Below are positions 8,881-17,211 of a stretch of DNA of 64,000 nucleotides, piece after piece. Within the stretch, counting starts at the first letter, position 1, and every line of letters begins with the position of its first letter. Below the pieces are notes generated by a model, which had not been told where the DNA came from, made no database searches, and was given only the letters and a program-made list of their open reading frames with translations. The translations under genes were made by a program, and so were the position numbers. Origin of the DNA: Draconibacterium halophilum (GTDB lineage Bacteria > Bacteroidota > Bacteroidia > Bacteroidales > Prolixibacteraceae); the NCBI RefSeq assembly GCF_010448835.1, contig NZ_CP048409.1:4815501-4879500 (forward strand). Direction: 5' to 3'.

Positions 8881-9717
8881 ATGAAACTGGTTAACACAGT
8901 AGAAGAGTTACACGCTGAAATACAACGCCTTAACCCAGACAAAACAGTGGGTTTAGTGCCCACTATGGGGGCGCTGCATCAAGGACATATTTCGTTGGTA
9001 AAACAAGCTGTTTCGGAAAATCCGATTGTGGTGGTAAGTATTTTTGTAAATCCTACTCAATTTAACGATCCGAATGATTTGGAACATTATCCACGCACAC
9101 TTGAAAACGATTTGAAATTATTGGAGCCAACAGGCTGTTCTATCGTTTTTGCACCAAATGCCAAAGAAGTTTACCCCGAACCGGATAAACGTAAATTTAA
9201 CTTTGGAATTTTGGAACAGGTGATGGAAGGCCAACATCGCCCCGGCCACTTTAATGGTGTAGCTCAGGTGGTTAGCAGGCTTTTCGAGCTGATTAAGCCT
9301 GCCAAAGCCTACTTCGGATTGAAGGATTTTCAGCAATTGGCGATTGTTAAAAATATGGTGAAACAACTACAACTTCCTGTGGAAATTGTACCTTGCGCCA
9401 TTATTCGCGAAGAAAGTGGTTTGGCCATGAGCTCGCGAAATGAATTATTGACTGATGAACAACGGAAAAATGCTGCCGTAATTTCGGAGACTTTGTTTAA
9501 AGCCAAAGAACTTAAGGGGCAGAAATCCGTAAAAGAAATCACGGATTGGGTGACAGAAACAATAAACAAGAACCCCTTCCTGGATGTTGAATATTTTGAG
9601 ATCGTTGACGACGAGCAGCTTCAACCGGTTAATAACTGGAATGAAAATTCAACTTACTTTGGGTGTGTTGCTGCTTTTTGCGGAAAGATCAGATTAATTG
9701 ATAATATAGTTTTTTAA
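8881..9717 (+). CDS. panC: Pantothenate synthetase PanC
   Basis: A 278-residue enzyme that ligates pantoate and beta-alanine with ATP to make pantothenate, the CoA precursor. Signatures are GLVPTMGALHQGH (ATP-binding HxGH at 33-36), FVNPTQFN, the YFGLKDFQQL segment and SSRN in the KMSKS position. Length is normal. It lies 19 bases upstream of panD, which supplies beta-alanine, so the two form an operon that ends in the terminator at 10109. Confidence 0.97.
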   Translation: MKLVNTVEELHAEIQRLNPDKTVGLVPTMGALHQGHISLVKQAVSENPIVVVSIFVNPTQFNDPNDLEHYPRTLENDLKLLEPTGCSIVFAPNAKEVYPEPDKRKFNFGILEQVMEGQHRPGHFNGVAQVVSRLFELIKPAKAYFGLKDFQQLAIVKNMVKQLQLPVEIVPCAIIREESGLAMSSRNELLTDEQRKNAAVISETLFKAKELKGQKSVKEITDWVTETINKNPFLDVEYFEIVDDEQLQPVNNWNENSTYFGCVAAFCGKIRLIDNIVF

Positions 9718-9736
9718 GACCGAAATAAGCATAGTT

Positions 9737-10087
9737 ATGCAAATTGAAGTTTGTAAATCGAAAATACACAAGGTTACCGTTACCGAAGCAAACCTGCAAT
9801 ATGTTGGAAGTATTACCATCGACGAAGATTTGATGGATGCGGCGAACCTTATTGAGAATGAAAAGGTACAGGTTGTTAATATTAATAACGGCGAGCGCCT
9901 GGAAACCTATGTAATCAGAGGAGAGCGCGGATCGGGAACAATTTGTTTAAATGGCCCGGCAGCACGGAAAGTGGCAGTTGGCGATGTAGTAATCATTATC
10001 TCATATGCATTAATGGATTTTGAAGAAGCCAAAAGCTTTGAGCCAAGTTTGATCTTCCCCGATATTGAAACGAATACCGTAGTATAA
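9737..10087 (+). CDS. panD: Aspartate 1-decarboxylase PanD
   Basis: A 116-residue pyruvoyl-dependent enzyme that converts aspartate to beta-alanine. The self-cleavage site is visible as Y22-V-G24-S25, where S25 becomes the pyruvoyl group, followed by the typical NGPAAR segment. It directly follows panC and is the last gene before an intrinsic terminator. Confidence 0.97.
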   Translation: MQIEVCKSKIHKVTVTEANLQYVGSITIDEDLMDAANLIENEKVQVVNINNGERLETYVIRGERGSGTICLNGPAARKVAVGDVVIIISYALMDFEEAKSFEPSLIFPDIETNTVV

Positions 10088-10108
10088 AATACATTTTATA
10101 TAAATATG

Positions 10109-10139
10109 AACCTCGTAGTTTTTACTGCGAGGTTTTTTT
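10109..10139 (+). terminator. Intrinsic terminator after panCD
   Basis: An 11-bp stem with one wobble pair (AACCTCGTAGT against ACTGCGAGGTT) is followed by a run of seven T. It starts 21 bases past the panD stop. Confidence 0.88.
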
Positions 10140-10160
10140 ATTTTTTTGAATAATAGCAAC

Positions 10161-10199
10161 GATCCGATCCGTGTACTTTTAATAAACATGGATCGGATC
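10161..10199. repeat. Inverted repeat with GATCCGATCC arms
   Basis: Perfect 10-bp arms at 10161-10170 and 10190-10199, extended inward by about four more pairs including one G-T. It lies just after the panCD terminator. No T-run follows in a way that suggests a second terminator. Confidence 0.8.
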
Positions 10200-10760
10200 C
10201 TTTTAATGGATCAACCGCAAATCCGGTGGATTAAAAATTTTATAGACAGCAAGAGAAGAACTGTAACTTTCTGCCTGCCGGCGGCTTTCATCTTTGCCCC
10301 CGACGAAATGTCGGGATTTCTGCTTTGCTCCAACTTGAAGCAAAGACGAAACACGAGGAAGGCATTTCCGAGCCAAGGCTGCTTCTGCTTCTTCCCTTAC
10401 GTTTTCATAAAACCTAAGTTCAGACGGGTGATCTCCTCGCCCACTCGGAGCTTCCCGTTCTCACTAAGTTTTCATTTATCTCATTATAATTGTTAATTTT
10501 TAAGGCATTCGATTTAACTCGCAAAATGATTGCCTTACATACAATGCAAGTTTTTGCTTTGCTCGTTTCAACTCTGGGCAACGACCAAAAGAGGCCGTTC
10601 CACTGATGCAACGTCAGCTACATCAAGAGCGTGGCCTCGTCCGGTGAGCCGGAAAACAAGCGGTGACGGCGTTAAAAAATTACTGCTGTTTGAGGAGGAA
10701 CGACTGCCTGTCCCGATCGTAGCATCGGGAAGTTTCAGGAATTTTAGACGGCATCGCGTA

Positions 10761-10780
10761 CCTGCCTGCCGGTAGGCAGG
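10761..10780. repeat. CCTGCCT/AGGCAGG palindromic repeat
   Basis: Perfect 7-bp arms around a 6-base loop. The same arms occur at 5158-5176 and a partial copy near 10272, so this belongs to a family of small dispersed palindromes in this genome. Confidence 0.7.
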
Positions 10781-11023
10781 GCTTTTCCGAGTGAAGCGGG
10801 CGCAGCATTGAGTTTTGTGTTTACTATTTGGATCAAGCCAAATAGTAAAATCCGTCCGATAGGACAAAAGCATGTTTCTTATGGTTGGTGGCTTATTTGA
10901 ATTGATTCGGAAATTTTCCTCCACCAGAAATTTCAGGTGATCCCTTTTAATGACTGCAACGTTTTTTATTTGCTACTGTTTCAATGCCATGAAGGTTTTA
11001 TTCCTTCAAAAGGAATTTATCAC

Positions 11024-11031
11024 TATTTTTG
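11024..11031 (+). promoter_or_regulatory. Bacteroidota -7 box upstream of rfaE2
   Basis: TATTTTTG matches the TAnnTTTG -7 consensus exactly. It lies only 14 bases before the preferred start codon at 11046, which implies a very short leader. No clear -33 box is seen. Confidence 0.5.
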
Positions 11032-11045
11032 ACGCTATGAATCTA

Positions 11046-11525
11046 ATGTCTAAATCAAAGATTTTTACTGATTTTGAATCGCTTTATCCCCTGCTTTCAA
11101 TCTGGAAAGGCAGCGATAACACCATTGTTTTTACCAACGGGTGTTTCGACCTAATTCATAACGGACACATTGATTCGCTCCAGAAATCGGCAGCATTTGG
11201 CACCAAACTCATTGTTGGGTTAAACTCTGATGTGTCGGTAAAGCGATTAAAAGGCGATAAGCGCCCCATTTTAAACGAGCAGGCACGCGCCGAAATCCTA
11301 GCTGCGTTTGAATGCGTTGATGCAGTGATTCTTTTTGATGAAGAAACACCGGCCGAGATTATTGCAAAGGTTATTCCCGATGTTTTGGTAAAAGGTGCAC
11401 AATACGAAATTCATGAAATTGCCGGCCACGACACCGTACTAAACAACGGCGGAAAGGTGGAAACACTGGAATTGATTGAAGGAATTTCAACCAGCGAAAT
11501 AATTAACCGAATTAAGAAACTTTAA
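11046..11525 (+). CDS. rfaE2: Heptose-1-phosphate adenylyltransferase RfaE2
   Basis: This nucleotidyltransferase (about 159 residues from this start) transfers AMP to D-glycero-beta-D-manno-heptose 1-phosphate to make ADP-heptose for lipopolysaccharide core. Visible are VFTNGCFDLIHNGHIDSL with the HxGH motif, the LNSDVSVKRLKG loop and the closing STSEII. The frame stays open upstream to 10950, but the family start MxKSKIFT aligns with the ATG at 11046; 11037 is the alternative. It is the stand-alone C-terminal half of the HldE fusion. The kinase half is not nearby. Confidence 0.92.
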   Translation: MSKSKIFTDFESLYPLLSIWKGSDNTIVFTNGCFDLIHNGHIDSLQKSAAFGTKLIVGLNSDVSVKRLKGDKRPILNEQARAEILAAFECVDAVILFDEETPAEIIAKVIPDVLVKGAQYEIHEIAGHDTVLNNGGKVETLELIEGISTSEIINRIKKL

Positions 11526-11539
11526 AAACTCTGTGTAAA

Positions 11540-11589
11540 TCTCTGTGGTAATTTTTTCATCGCAGAGTAAACAGAAAACCGCACAGAGA
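11540..11589. repeat. TCTCTGTG inverted repeat between rfaE2 and radA
   Basis: Perfect 8-bp arms (11540-11547 and 11582-11589) with an A+T-rich loop. The surrounding CTCTGTGTAAATCTCTGTGG text resembles dispersed intergenic repeats of other Bacteroidota. There is no suitable T-run for a terminator on the plus strand. Confidence 0.55.
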
Positions 11590-11601
11590 AACACAACTAA
11601 A

Positions 11602-12960
11602 ATGGCAAAAACAAAAACCATATATACCTGTCAGAACTGTGGAGCACAATCGCCCAAATGGCTTGGGAAATGCTCCACTTGCAACGAGTGGAATACCTAC
11701 GTTGAAGAGATTGTAGAAAAGAAACAATCCTCCGGAAAACTGTCCTTGCAAATTTCGGGAAACCAGCCCATCACGCTTGAAAATATTGAAATGGCCAAAA
11801 CCCAGCGCATTTCAGTTGGTATTGAAGAATTCAACCGTGTATTGGGTGGAGGAATCGTTCCCGGATCACTCATACTTTTAGGTGGCGACCCGGGAATTGG
11901 GAAATCAACACTGGCACTTCAACTAGCGATGGGATTAAACGGAAAAAAGATCCTATACATCTCTGGCGAAGAAAGCTTGCAGCAGATTAAACTACGCGCT
12001 GAACGTTTGAGCAAAACAAAAAGTAACTGTCTGTTTCTAAGCGAAACTTCATTGGAGCATATTTTGGCACAATCTGAACAGGCAAAACCAGAGCTGCTTA
12101 TTATCGACTCCATTCAAACCATCTCAACCGAATTGATTGAATCGTCACCGGGCTCGGTTGGGCAGGTACGCGAATGCACTTCGGGCCTGTTAAAATTTGC
12201 CAAAAAGAACCATGTTGCCGTGGTTCTGATCGGGCACATCACAAAAGAAGGTAGCCTTGCCGGGCCAAAAGTGCTGGAACACATGGTTGACACGGTTTTG
12301 CAATTTGAAGGAGATACCAATTATATGTACCGCATTTTGCGCTCAAACAAAAACCGATTTGGCTCCACGAACGAACTTGGAATTTTTGAAATGCGCAGCG
12401 ATGGGTTGCGTGAAATCACCAATCCTTCGGAGCAACTAATATCAAAAGTAAGCCACGATGTAAGCGGCACTGCTATTGCAGCAACAATCGAAGGTGTGCG
12501 ACCTTTCCTGATCGAAATTCAGGCACTGGTAAGCTCGGCAGCTTATGGCACACCACAGCGTTCGTCAACCGGTTTTGATTTGCGCCGGCTGAACATGCTT
12601 TTGGCCGTACTCGAAAAACGGGCAGGATTTAAACTCATTGCCAAAGATGTTTTCTTGAATATTGCAGGCGGCCTAAAAATAAGTGATCCGGCAACCGACC
12701 TGGCTGTTATCTGTTCCATTCTTTCGTCAAACATTGATATTGCTATTAACCACAAAATATGTTTTGCCGGCGAAGTTGGACTTACCGGCGAAATACGCGC
12801 CGTAAATCGCATTGAGCAGCGCATTGCCGAAGCAGCAAAACTCGGTTTTTCACGTATTTATGTACCTTCACTAAACAAAGGTTTCGATGCCACAAAATTT
12901 AAAATCGACATTGTAAAAGTAAGTCGCGTGGAAGAAGTGTTTAAAACCATTTTCGCGTAA
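11602..12960 (+). CDS. radA: DNA repair protein RadA
   Basis: This 452-residue RecA-like branch-migration protein acts in recombinational repair. It has a zinc finger (C10, C13, C24, C27), Walker A GGDPGIGKST, the RadA-specific KNRFGSTNE motif, and a C-terminal Lon-protease-like domain (about 270-450, FLNIAGGLKISDPATDLA). The frame extends upstream to 11545 through repeat sequence, but homologues begin at MAKTKTIYTCQNC, which fixes the start at 11602. Confidence 0.96.
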   Translation: MAKTKTIYTCQNCGAQSPKWLGKCSTCNEWNTYVEEIVEKKQSSGKLSLQISGNQPITLENIEMAKTQRISVGIEEFNRVLGGGIVPGSLILLGGDPGIGKSTLALQLAMGLNGKKILYISGEESLQQIKLRAERLSKTKSNCLFLSETSLEHILAQSEQAKPELLIIDSIQTISTELIESSPGSVGQVRECTSGLLKFAKKNHVAVVLIGHITKEGSLAGPKVLEHMVDTVLQFEGDTNYMYRILRSNKNRFGSTNELGIFEMRSDGLREITNPSEQLISKVSHDVSGTAIAATIEGVRPFLIEIQALVSSAAYGTPQRSSTGFDLRRLNMLLAVLEKRAGFKLIAKDVFLNIAGGLKISDPATDLAVICSILSSNIDIAINHKICFAGEVGLTGEIRAVNRIEQRIAEAAKLGFSRIYVPSLNKGFDATKFKIDIVKVSRVEEVFKTIFA

Positions 12961-12987
12961 TTGATTAAATGAATGCCGATGTGAATT

Positions 12988-13047
12988 GTCACCCTGAACT
13001 TGTTTCAGGGTCTGTATTTATAGATGCTGAAACGAGTTCAGCATGAC
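12988..13047. repeat. 60-bp imperfect palindrome (GTCACCCTGAAC family)
   Basis: The ends are GTCA (12988) and TGAC (13047). The left arm holds CTGAACTTGTTTCAG and the right arm CTGAAACGAGTTCAG, so each half also folds on itself. The text resembles a widespread dispersed repeat in Bacteroidota genomes. It lies between radA and the DUF4296 gene. Confidence 0.75.
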
Positions 13048-13142
13048 GTTCAGAAGGCAATTAAATTTAAATAGAACAAATAAGCTTTTTTAACGACCTT
13101 TTTTTGAAAAACGATTCAACTATTTATAATTTGGCAGCCATA

Positions 13143-13529
13143 ATGAAGAAGGCCTTACTCATATTATTTATTGCTGTATTCGCATTCACAGCTTGCGAAA
13201 ACGAAATCATGCCCAAACCCGAGCAGTTGATCAAAGAAAAGAAAATGATCAATATGCTGGTTGATGTGCATTTAGCCGATGCTGCTTATACCCAATTCAG
13301 GTACGATTCGGTAATGCTAAACAGTCGAACAGAGAACTTTTATTATTCGGTTTTGGATAAATATGAAGTACCCGATTCAGTTTTCGAGCAATCGTTGGTG
13401 TACTACGCCAGTTTCCCAAAAGATTTTGAAAAAATGTATCGTAAGGTAATGAGCCAACTCAGTGAGATTGAGCAGGAACATTCAGGCCGCAAAGAAGAAC
13501 TTCTGAAATTTGAAGAAGAAGAAAATTAA
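13143..13529 (+). CDS. DUF4296 lipoprotein
   Basis: This small predicted lipoprotein (128 residues) has a signal peptide and lipobox FTAC (C18). The conserved DUF4296 part reads MINMLVDVHLADAAY and later SVFEQSLVYYASFPKDFEKMY. The family is specific to Bacteroidota and of unknown function. The frame is open from 13104, but the ATG at 13143 begins a proper signal peptide. It lies 8 bases upstream of the amidohydrolase gene, probably in one transcript. Confidence 0.85.
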   Translation: MKKALLILFIAVFAFTACENEIMPKPEQLIKEKKMINMLVDVHLADAAYTQFRYDSVMLNSRTENFYYSVLDKYEVPDSVFEQSLVYYASFPKDFEKMYRKVMSQLSEIEQEHSGRKEELLKFEEEEN

Positions 13530-13537
13530 CAAGTAAG

Positions 13538-14728
13538 GTGAGAAAAATCGCCGCTACATACGTCTTCCCCGGAACAGGTTCGCCAATAAAAAACGGAATT
13601 TTAGTTTGTGACGATGAAGGAACAGTAATCGACATCCTCGATCGGGGAGATTCATTTAAAGAAGAAGCCGGAGTTGAGTTTTACAGCGGCATTCTGGTGC
13701 CTGGCTTTGTAAATGCACATTGCCATCTTGAACTTTCTCACTTACATAACAAAATTGAAAAAAATATCGGATTTAGTGGTTTTCTTGAGAAAATCAACCT
13801 GTTGATAAACGAGTTGGCCGACAAAGAAAAAGCCATGCAAATTGCCGACCGAAAAATGTGGGCAGCAGGCATTGCAGCTATTGGTGATGTTTCCAATTCT
13901 GGTCTTTCGATTCCGGTAAAACAAAAAAGCAAAAACTATTACCATACTTTTGTTGAGGTTTTTGGGTTTCATCCATCGCGCGCAGATCGAGCGTTTTCAA
14001 AGGCGGAGGAAGTACTTGAATCGTTTAAGAAAGCCAAACTGTCTGCAACCATCGTTCCGCATTCGCCTTATTCGGTTTCGTACAAGCTGTTTGAAAAGAT
14101 TAAAAAACACGCCCAGAAAGAAGGAGGACTATTATGCATCCACAATCAGGAAAGCGAGGACGAAACGAAATTCTTTATATCGGGAGATAATGAAATTACA
14201 AAACACTTCAGAAACAATTTAAAACTTGACACCACACATTGGAAACCTACCGAAAAATCGTCTATACAATCCGTAATTCAGTATTTACCAAACGAAAACC
14301 AACTTCTGCTGGTACACAATACTAACACCGAAAAAGCGGATATTGAAGCATTAAAACAACACCGAAATCTTTCGAACACCTTTTTTGTTTTGTGTCCCAA
14401 TTCAAATCTTTATATCCAAAATGAGCTGCCTCCGATGAATCTTTTTCAGAAAGAAAAACTACAGATTTGTTTGGGAACCGACAGCCTTGCATCCAACACC
14501 GAACTTTCGATATTGCAGGAAATGATTACCGTTCAGCAACATTTTCGTGACGTTTCGCTGGAAGAACTACTTACCTGGGCGGGTATAAATGGAGCTAAAG
14601 CGCTAAAAATAGAGGACACTTTCGGATCATTCGAAAAAGGCAAAAAACCCGGTGTAAACCTAATTTCAGGCATCAATTTCAAAACAATGCGATTGACTCC
14701 AAAAGCAAAAGTTAAACGATTGATTTAA
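13538..14728 (+). CDS. Amidohydrolase family protein
   Basis: This 396-residue metal-dependent hydrolase has the strand-1 HxH motif in NAHCHLELSH, a TIVPHSPYSVS segment, CIHNQES, LLVHNTN and the late metal aspartate in LGTDSLASN. These signatures place it with the chlorohydrolase, cytosine-deaminase and aminofutalosine-deaminase-like group. The start is GTG at 13538. The substrate is not clear; a deaminase acting on a purine or pteridine-like compound is the most one can say. The DUF4296 gene precedes it by 8 bases. Confidence 0.85.
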   Translation: MRKIAATYVFPGTGSPIKNGILVCDDEGTVIDILDRGDSFKEEAGVEFYSGILVPGFVNAHCHLELSHLHNKIEKNIGFSGFLEKINLLINELADKEKAMQIADRKMWAAGIAAIGDVSNSGLSIPVKQKSKNYYHTFVEVFGFHPSRADRAFSKAEEVLESFKKAKLSATIVPHSPYSVSYKLFEKIKKHAQKEGGLLCIHNQESEDETKFFISGDNEITKHFRNNLKLDTTHWKPTEKSSIQSVIQYLPNENQLLLVHNTNTEKADIEALKQHRNLSNTFFVLCPNSNLYIQNELPPMNLFQKEKLQICLGTDSLASNTELSILQEMITVQQHFRDVSLEELLTWAGINGAKALKIEDTFGSFEKGKKPGVNLISGINFKTMRLTPKAKVKRLI

Positions 14729-14756
14729 ACGAAAATCACTCCCAAATTTTTTTAGC

Positions 14757-14764
14757 TATTTTTG
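14757..14764 (+). promoter_or_regulatory. Bacteroidota -7 box upstream of dusB
   Basis: TATTTTTG fits TAnnTTTG exactly, 17 bases before the dusB ATG. The -33 element is not convincing. Confidence 0.5.
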
Positions 14765-14781
14765 CAGCAATTCTTTGAAGA

Positions 14782-15798
14782 ATGATGAAAATTGGCAACA
14801 TAGAACTGAAAGGTACTCCACTTTTTCTGGCACCGATGGAAGACGTCACCTACAAGTCGTTTAGGATGATGTGCAAAAAGTTTGGTGCCGACGTTATGTA
14901 CACCGAGTTTGTATCGTCGGAGGCATTGGTGCGCGATGTGGAAAAAACCAAACGAAAAATGCATTTGTTTGATTTCGACCGCCCGGTAGCCATTCAGATA
15001 TACGGGCACAACATCGACTCCATGGTGAGGGCAGCACAGGTAGCTGAAGAATTTGAGCCTGATTTTATCGATATCAACTACGGTTGCCCCATGAAAAAAA
15101 TTGTACGTCACGGTGCAGGATCGGCCATGCTAAAAGATTTGCCCAAAATGCAAAAAATGACTGCCGAAATTGTAAGGGCGGTAAAAACGCCAGTCACTGC
15201 AAAAACACGTCTGGGTTGGTCAGCCGGAGATCTTCCAATTGGCGAAGTTGCAGAACGCTTACAAGACGCCGGAATTCAGGCCTTAGCCATTCACGGACGT
15301 ACACGCGAGCAATTGTACAGCGGAGAAGCCGACTGGACATTGATTGGAGAAGTAAAAAACAATCCAAAAGTTCAGATTCCAATCATCGGAAACGGCGATA
15401 TTAACAGTGGCAAAAAAGCAAAACAATTGCTTGATGAAACGAGTGTTGATGCCTTGATGATTGGGCGCGGAGCCATTGGCCGTCCATGGTTATTCCGCGA
15501 AATAAAACATTACCTGCAAACCGGAGAAGAACTGCCCCAACCAACAGTGAATGAAGTGGTAGAAACCTTAAAAGAACAACTCCATCTTAACCTAGAATGG
15601 CGCGATAATGAACGATCGGGTATATTAATGATGCGCCGTCATTTTGCCAAATATTTTCCCGGTCTACCGAATTTCAGAGAACTTAAAATTCAGTTACTAC
15701 GGGCCGAAACAAATGAAGAGGTACACGTTATTCTTGAAAAAATAACCAAAGAGTATGGTAACTTTCAGCTCGATTTTTCAACTGCAAGCTTAAAATAG
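14782..15798 (+). CDS. dusB: tRNA-dihydrouridine synthase DusB
   Basis: This 338-residue flavoenzyme reduces uridines in tRNA to dihydrouridine. It shows LAPMEDVT, the catalytic cysteine C102 in INYGCPMKKI, the IHGRTREQLYSG loop and the FMN phosphate site GNGDINSG through IGRGAIGRPW. Length is typical. A second, frameshifted dus-family gene lies at 58221-59155. The YkvA gene follows after 8 bases, so the two probably share a transcript. Confidence 0.95.
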   Translation: MMKIGNIELKGTPLFLAPMEDVTYKSFRMMCKKFGADVMYTEFVSSEALVRDVEKTKRKMHLFDFDRPVAIQIYGHNIDSMVRAAQVAEEFEPDFIDINYGCPMKKIVRHGAGSAMLKDLPKMQKMTAEIVRAVKTPVTAKTRLGWSAGDLPIGEVAERLQDAGIQALAIHGRTREQLYSGEADWTLIGEVKNNPKVQIPIIGNGDINSGKKAKQLLDETSVDALMIGRGAIGRPWLFREIKHYLQTGEELPQPTVNEVVETLKEQLHLNLEWRDNERSGILMMRRHFAKYFPGLPNFRELKIQLLRAETNEEVHVILEKITKEYGNFQLDFSTASLK

Positions 15799-15806
15799 AA
15801 CAAACA

Positions 15807-16187
15807 ATGGACAACAGGTATTCAAAATATTTCTCGGAACAATCGATGTGGGAGAAGCTCAAGAAATTTGGGAAAGCTGCTGGTGCTAAGGTCGTATATG
15901 CAGTATTGCTACTCTTCTACACATTTGAAGACAAAGGTGTTGGGCTAAAAACAAAGCTCAGCATTGCTGCAGCACTAGGCTATTTTATTCTTCCCACCGA
16001 TGCCATTGTTGACCTGACTCCTTTAATTGGGTTCAGCGACGACCTGGGCGTACTGCTTTTTACTTTGTCGGCTGTGGCGGGCAGTATTACTCCTGAAATT
16101 AAAGCCAAAGCGCGCGAAAAACTTCACGAATGGTTCGGGGAAATCAATCCCGACGAACTTAAAGAAATTGACAATAAGACATTTTAG
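15807..16187 (+). CDS. YkvA/DUF1232 family protein
   Basis: This 126-residue protein carries the DUF1232 core LSIAAALGYFILPTDAIVDLTPLIGFSDDLGVLLF, broken here only for description, with hydrophobic segments around residues 48-95. DUF1232 proteins are small membrane-associated proteins of unknown function. It follows dusB closely. Confidence 0.82.
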   Translation: MDNRYSKYFSEQSMWEKLKKFGKAAGAKVVYAVLLLFYTFEDKGVGLKTKLSIAAALGYFILPTDAIVDLTPLIGFSDDLGVLLFTLSAVAGSITPEIKAKAREKLHEWFGEINPDELKEIDNKTF

Positions 16188-16302
16188 ATTTTTTCACAAG
16201 CACGTTAACATAGGTTAAACCACTCCGTTTGTGAATGTTGTGGCATGCACTTTGCATATATCTATACAGATGGATATGTAAGTACAAGTATATTCATTAA
16301 AA

Positions 16303-16348
16303 GAAGGCCTCGGCCTTCACATGGTTTTGTTTTTTGTTTTTTGTTTTT
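16303..16348 (+). terminator. Probable terminator of dusB-ykvA
   Basis: Perfect 7-bp arms GAAGGCC and GGCCTTC with a 2-base turn, so the effective loop is larger, followed by a long T-rich tract (16324-16348). The tract begins 5 bases past the stem, later than usual. Confidence 0.5.
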
Positions 16349-16385
16349 GAGGAGGTAGAATTTACCTTTGAATTGTTAGCTAGAC

Positions 16386-16415
16386 AGGTCCCGCAACTGC
16401 GGGACCTTTTCTTTT
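16386..16415 (+). terminator. Strong intrinsic terminator
   Basis: Nine-bp perfect arms AGGTCCCGC and GCGGGACCT around AACT, followed by TTTTCTTTT. It lies 50 bases before the exporter start at 16465, so it ends something upstream or acts as a leader attenuator. Confidence 0.8.
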
Positions 16416-16464
16416 GTCCCTGTTCAACATTTATTATTACATTAGCGATTCATCTGATCGTATT

Positions 16465-17211
16465 ATGCTTACACTCGATTTTACTATACTTCAGTGGATT
16501 TTACTTGCTTCATGTGGCATGCTGATCGGCATGTCGAAAGTTGGCGTGCCAGGCGTTTCAATGCTGGTTGTTCCAACTCTGGCACTAATATTTGGAGGAA
16601 AAGCCTCTACCGGAATTTTACTTCCCATGCTAATGATGGCCGATCTTTTTGGTGTAGGTTACTACCACCGTCATGCCGAGTGGAAATACCTGTGGAAACT
16701 GCTGCCCTGGGCTTTTGTGGGAATTGGCATCGCCCTGTGGGTTGGCGAAGTGGTAAACGACACTTGGTTTAAAAACATAATCGCCATTTTAGTTTTTCTG
16801 TGTATTGGCCTTATGCTTTGGCGCGACCGCAAAAAAGGACAGAACCTCTTCCCCGACACGTGGTGGTTCTCTGCACTAATGGGTGTTTTAGGAGGTTTCG
16901 CAACGATGATCGGGAATGTGGCAGGACCTATTTTTGCCATCTACCTCCTGGCCATGCATTTGCCAAAAAATAAATTTATTGGTACCGGCGCCTGGTTTTT
17001 TCTGATCGTTAATTTCTCGAAGTTTCCATTACATATTTTCGTATGGAAAACCATTAACTGGGATACCCTGACACTCGATTTGATGCTTTTACCCGCCATC
17101 GCAATTGGTGCTTTTGCCGGGATTAAACTGGTTCAGAAAATATCAGACAAACTGTACCGCACCGCCTTAATAATTGTAACCGCCCTGTCGGCATTTTTAC
17201 TTTTAATCTAA
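16465..17211 (+). CDS. TauE/SafE family sulfite exporter-like permease
   Basis: This 248-residue membrane protein has about eight hydrophobic segments and the family's paired repeats GMLIGMSKVGVPGVSML and ALMGVLGGFATMIGNVAGP. TauE/SafE members export sulfite or related sulfonates; the substrate here is unknown. The ATG at 16465 is preferred because the longer frame starts inside the terminator. It overlaps the methyltransferase gene by one base (TAATG). Confidence 0.88.
   Translation: MLTLDFTILQWILLASCGMLIGMSKVGVPGVSMLVVPTLALIFGGKASTGILLPMLMMADLFGVGYYHRHAEWKYLWKLLPWAFVGIGIALWVGEVVNDTWFKNIIAILVFLCIGLMLWRDRKKGQNLFPDTWWFSALMGVLGGFATMIGNVAGPIFAIYLLAMHLPKNKFIGTGAWFFLIVNFSKFPLHIFVWKTINWDTLTLDLMLLPAIAIGAFAGIKLVQKISDKLYRTALIIVTALSAFLLLI

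Larger units (their letters stand above)
10140..11023. other. Hairpin-rich gene-poor region
   Basis: About 880 bases hold no convincing gene; the short open frames lack start signals and family resemblance. Instead I count at least eight inverted repeats: GATCCGATCC arms (10161-10199), CCCGAC/GTCGGG near 10299, CTTTGCT/AGCAAAG near 10324, GAGGCC/GGCCTC near 10590, TCCGG/CCGGA near 10640, CCCGAT/ATCGGG near 10713, CCTGCCT/AGGCAGG (10761-10780) and ACTATTTGG/CCAAATAGT near 10825. Part of it is more G+C-rich than its surroundings. It could be a decayed mobile cassette, a nest of dispersed repeats, or a structured RNA. Confidence 0.6.
16188..16464. other. Intergenic region with two terminator-like hairpins
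   Basis: No gene is supported in these 277 bases; an open frame over 16334-16525 only shadows the next gene. The first hairpin (16303-16318) probably ends dusB-ykvA. The second (16386-16415) stands 70 bases later and could end a short RNA begun near 16270 or attenuate the exporter gene downstream. This is inference. Confidence 0.5.

Noticed and set aside
10146..10496. 116-codon open frame after panD
   Set aside because: Composition is low-complexity, it runs through inverted repeats, and the translation resembles no family; more likely non-coding.
10568..10924. 118-codon minus-strand frame in the hairpin-rich stretch
   Set aside because: Covers the CCCGAT, CCTGCCT and ACTATTTGG palindromes and has no promoter or family signature.
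16334..16525. Open frame starting at a TTT-rich tract before the exporter
   Set aside because: It reads across the terminator at 16386 and then out of frame over the exporter gene.
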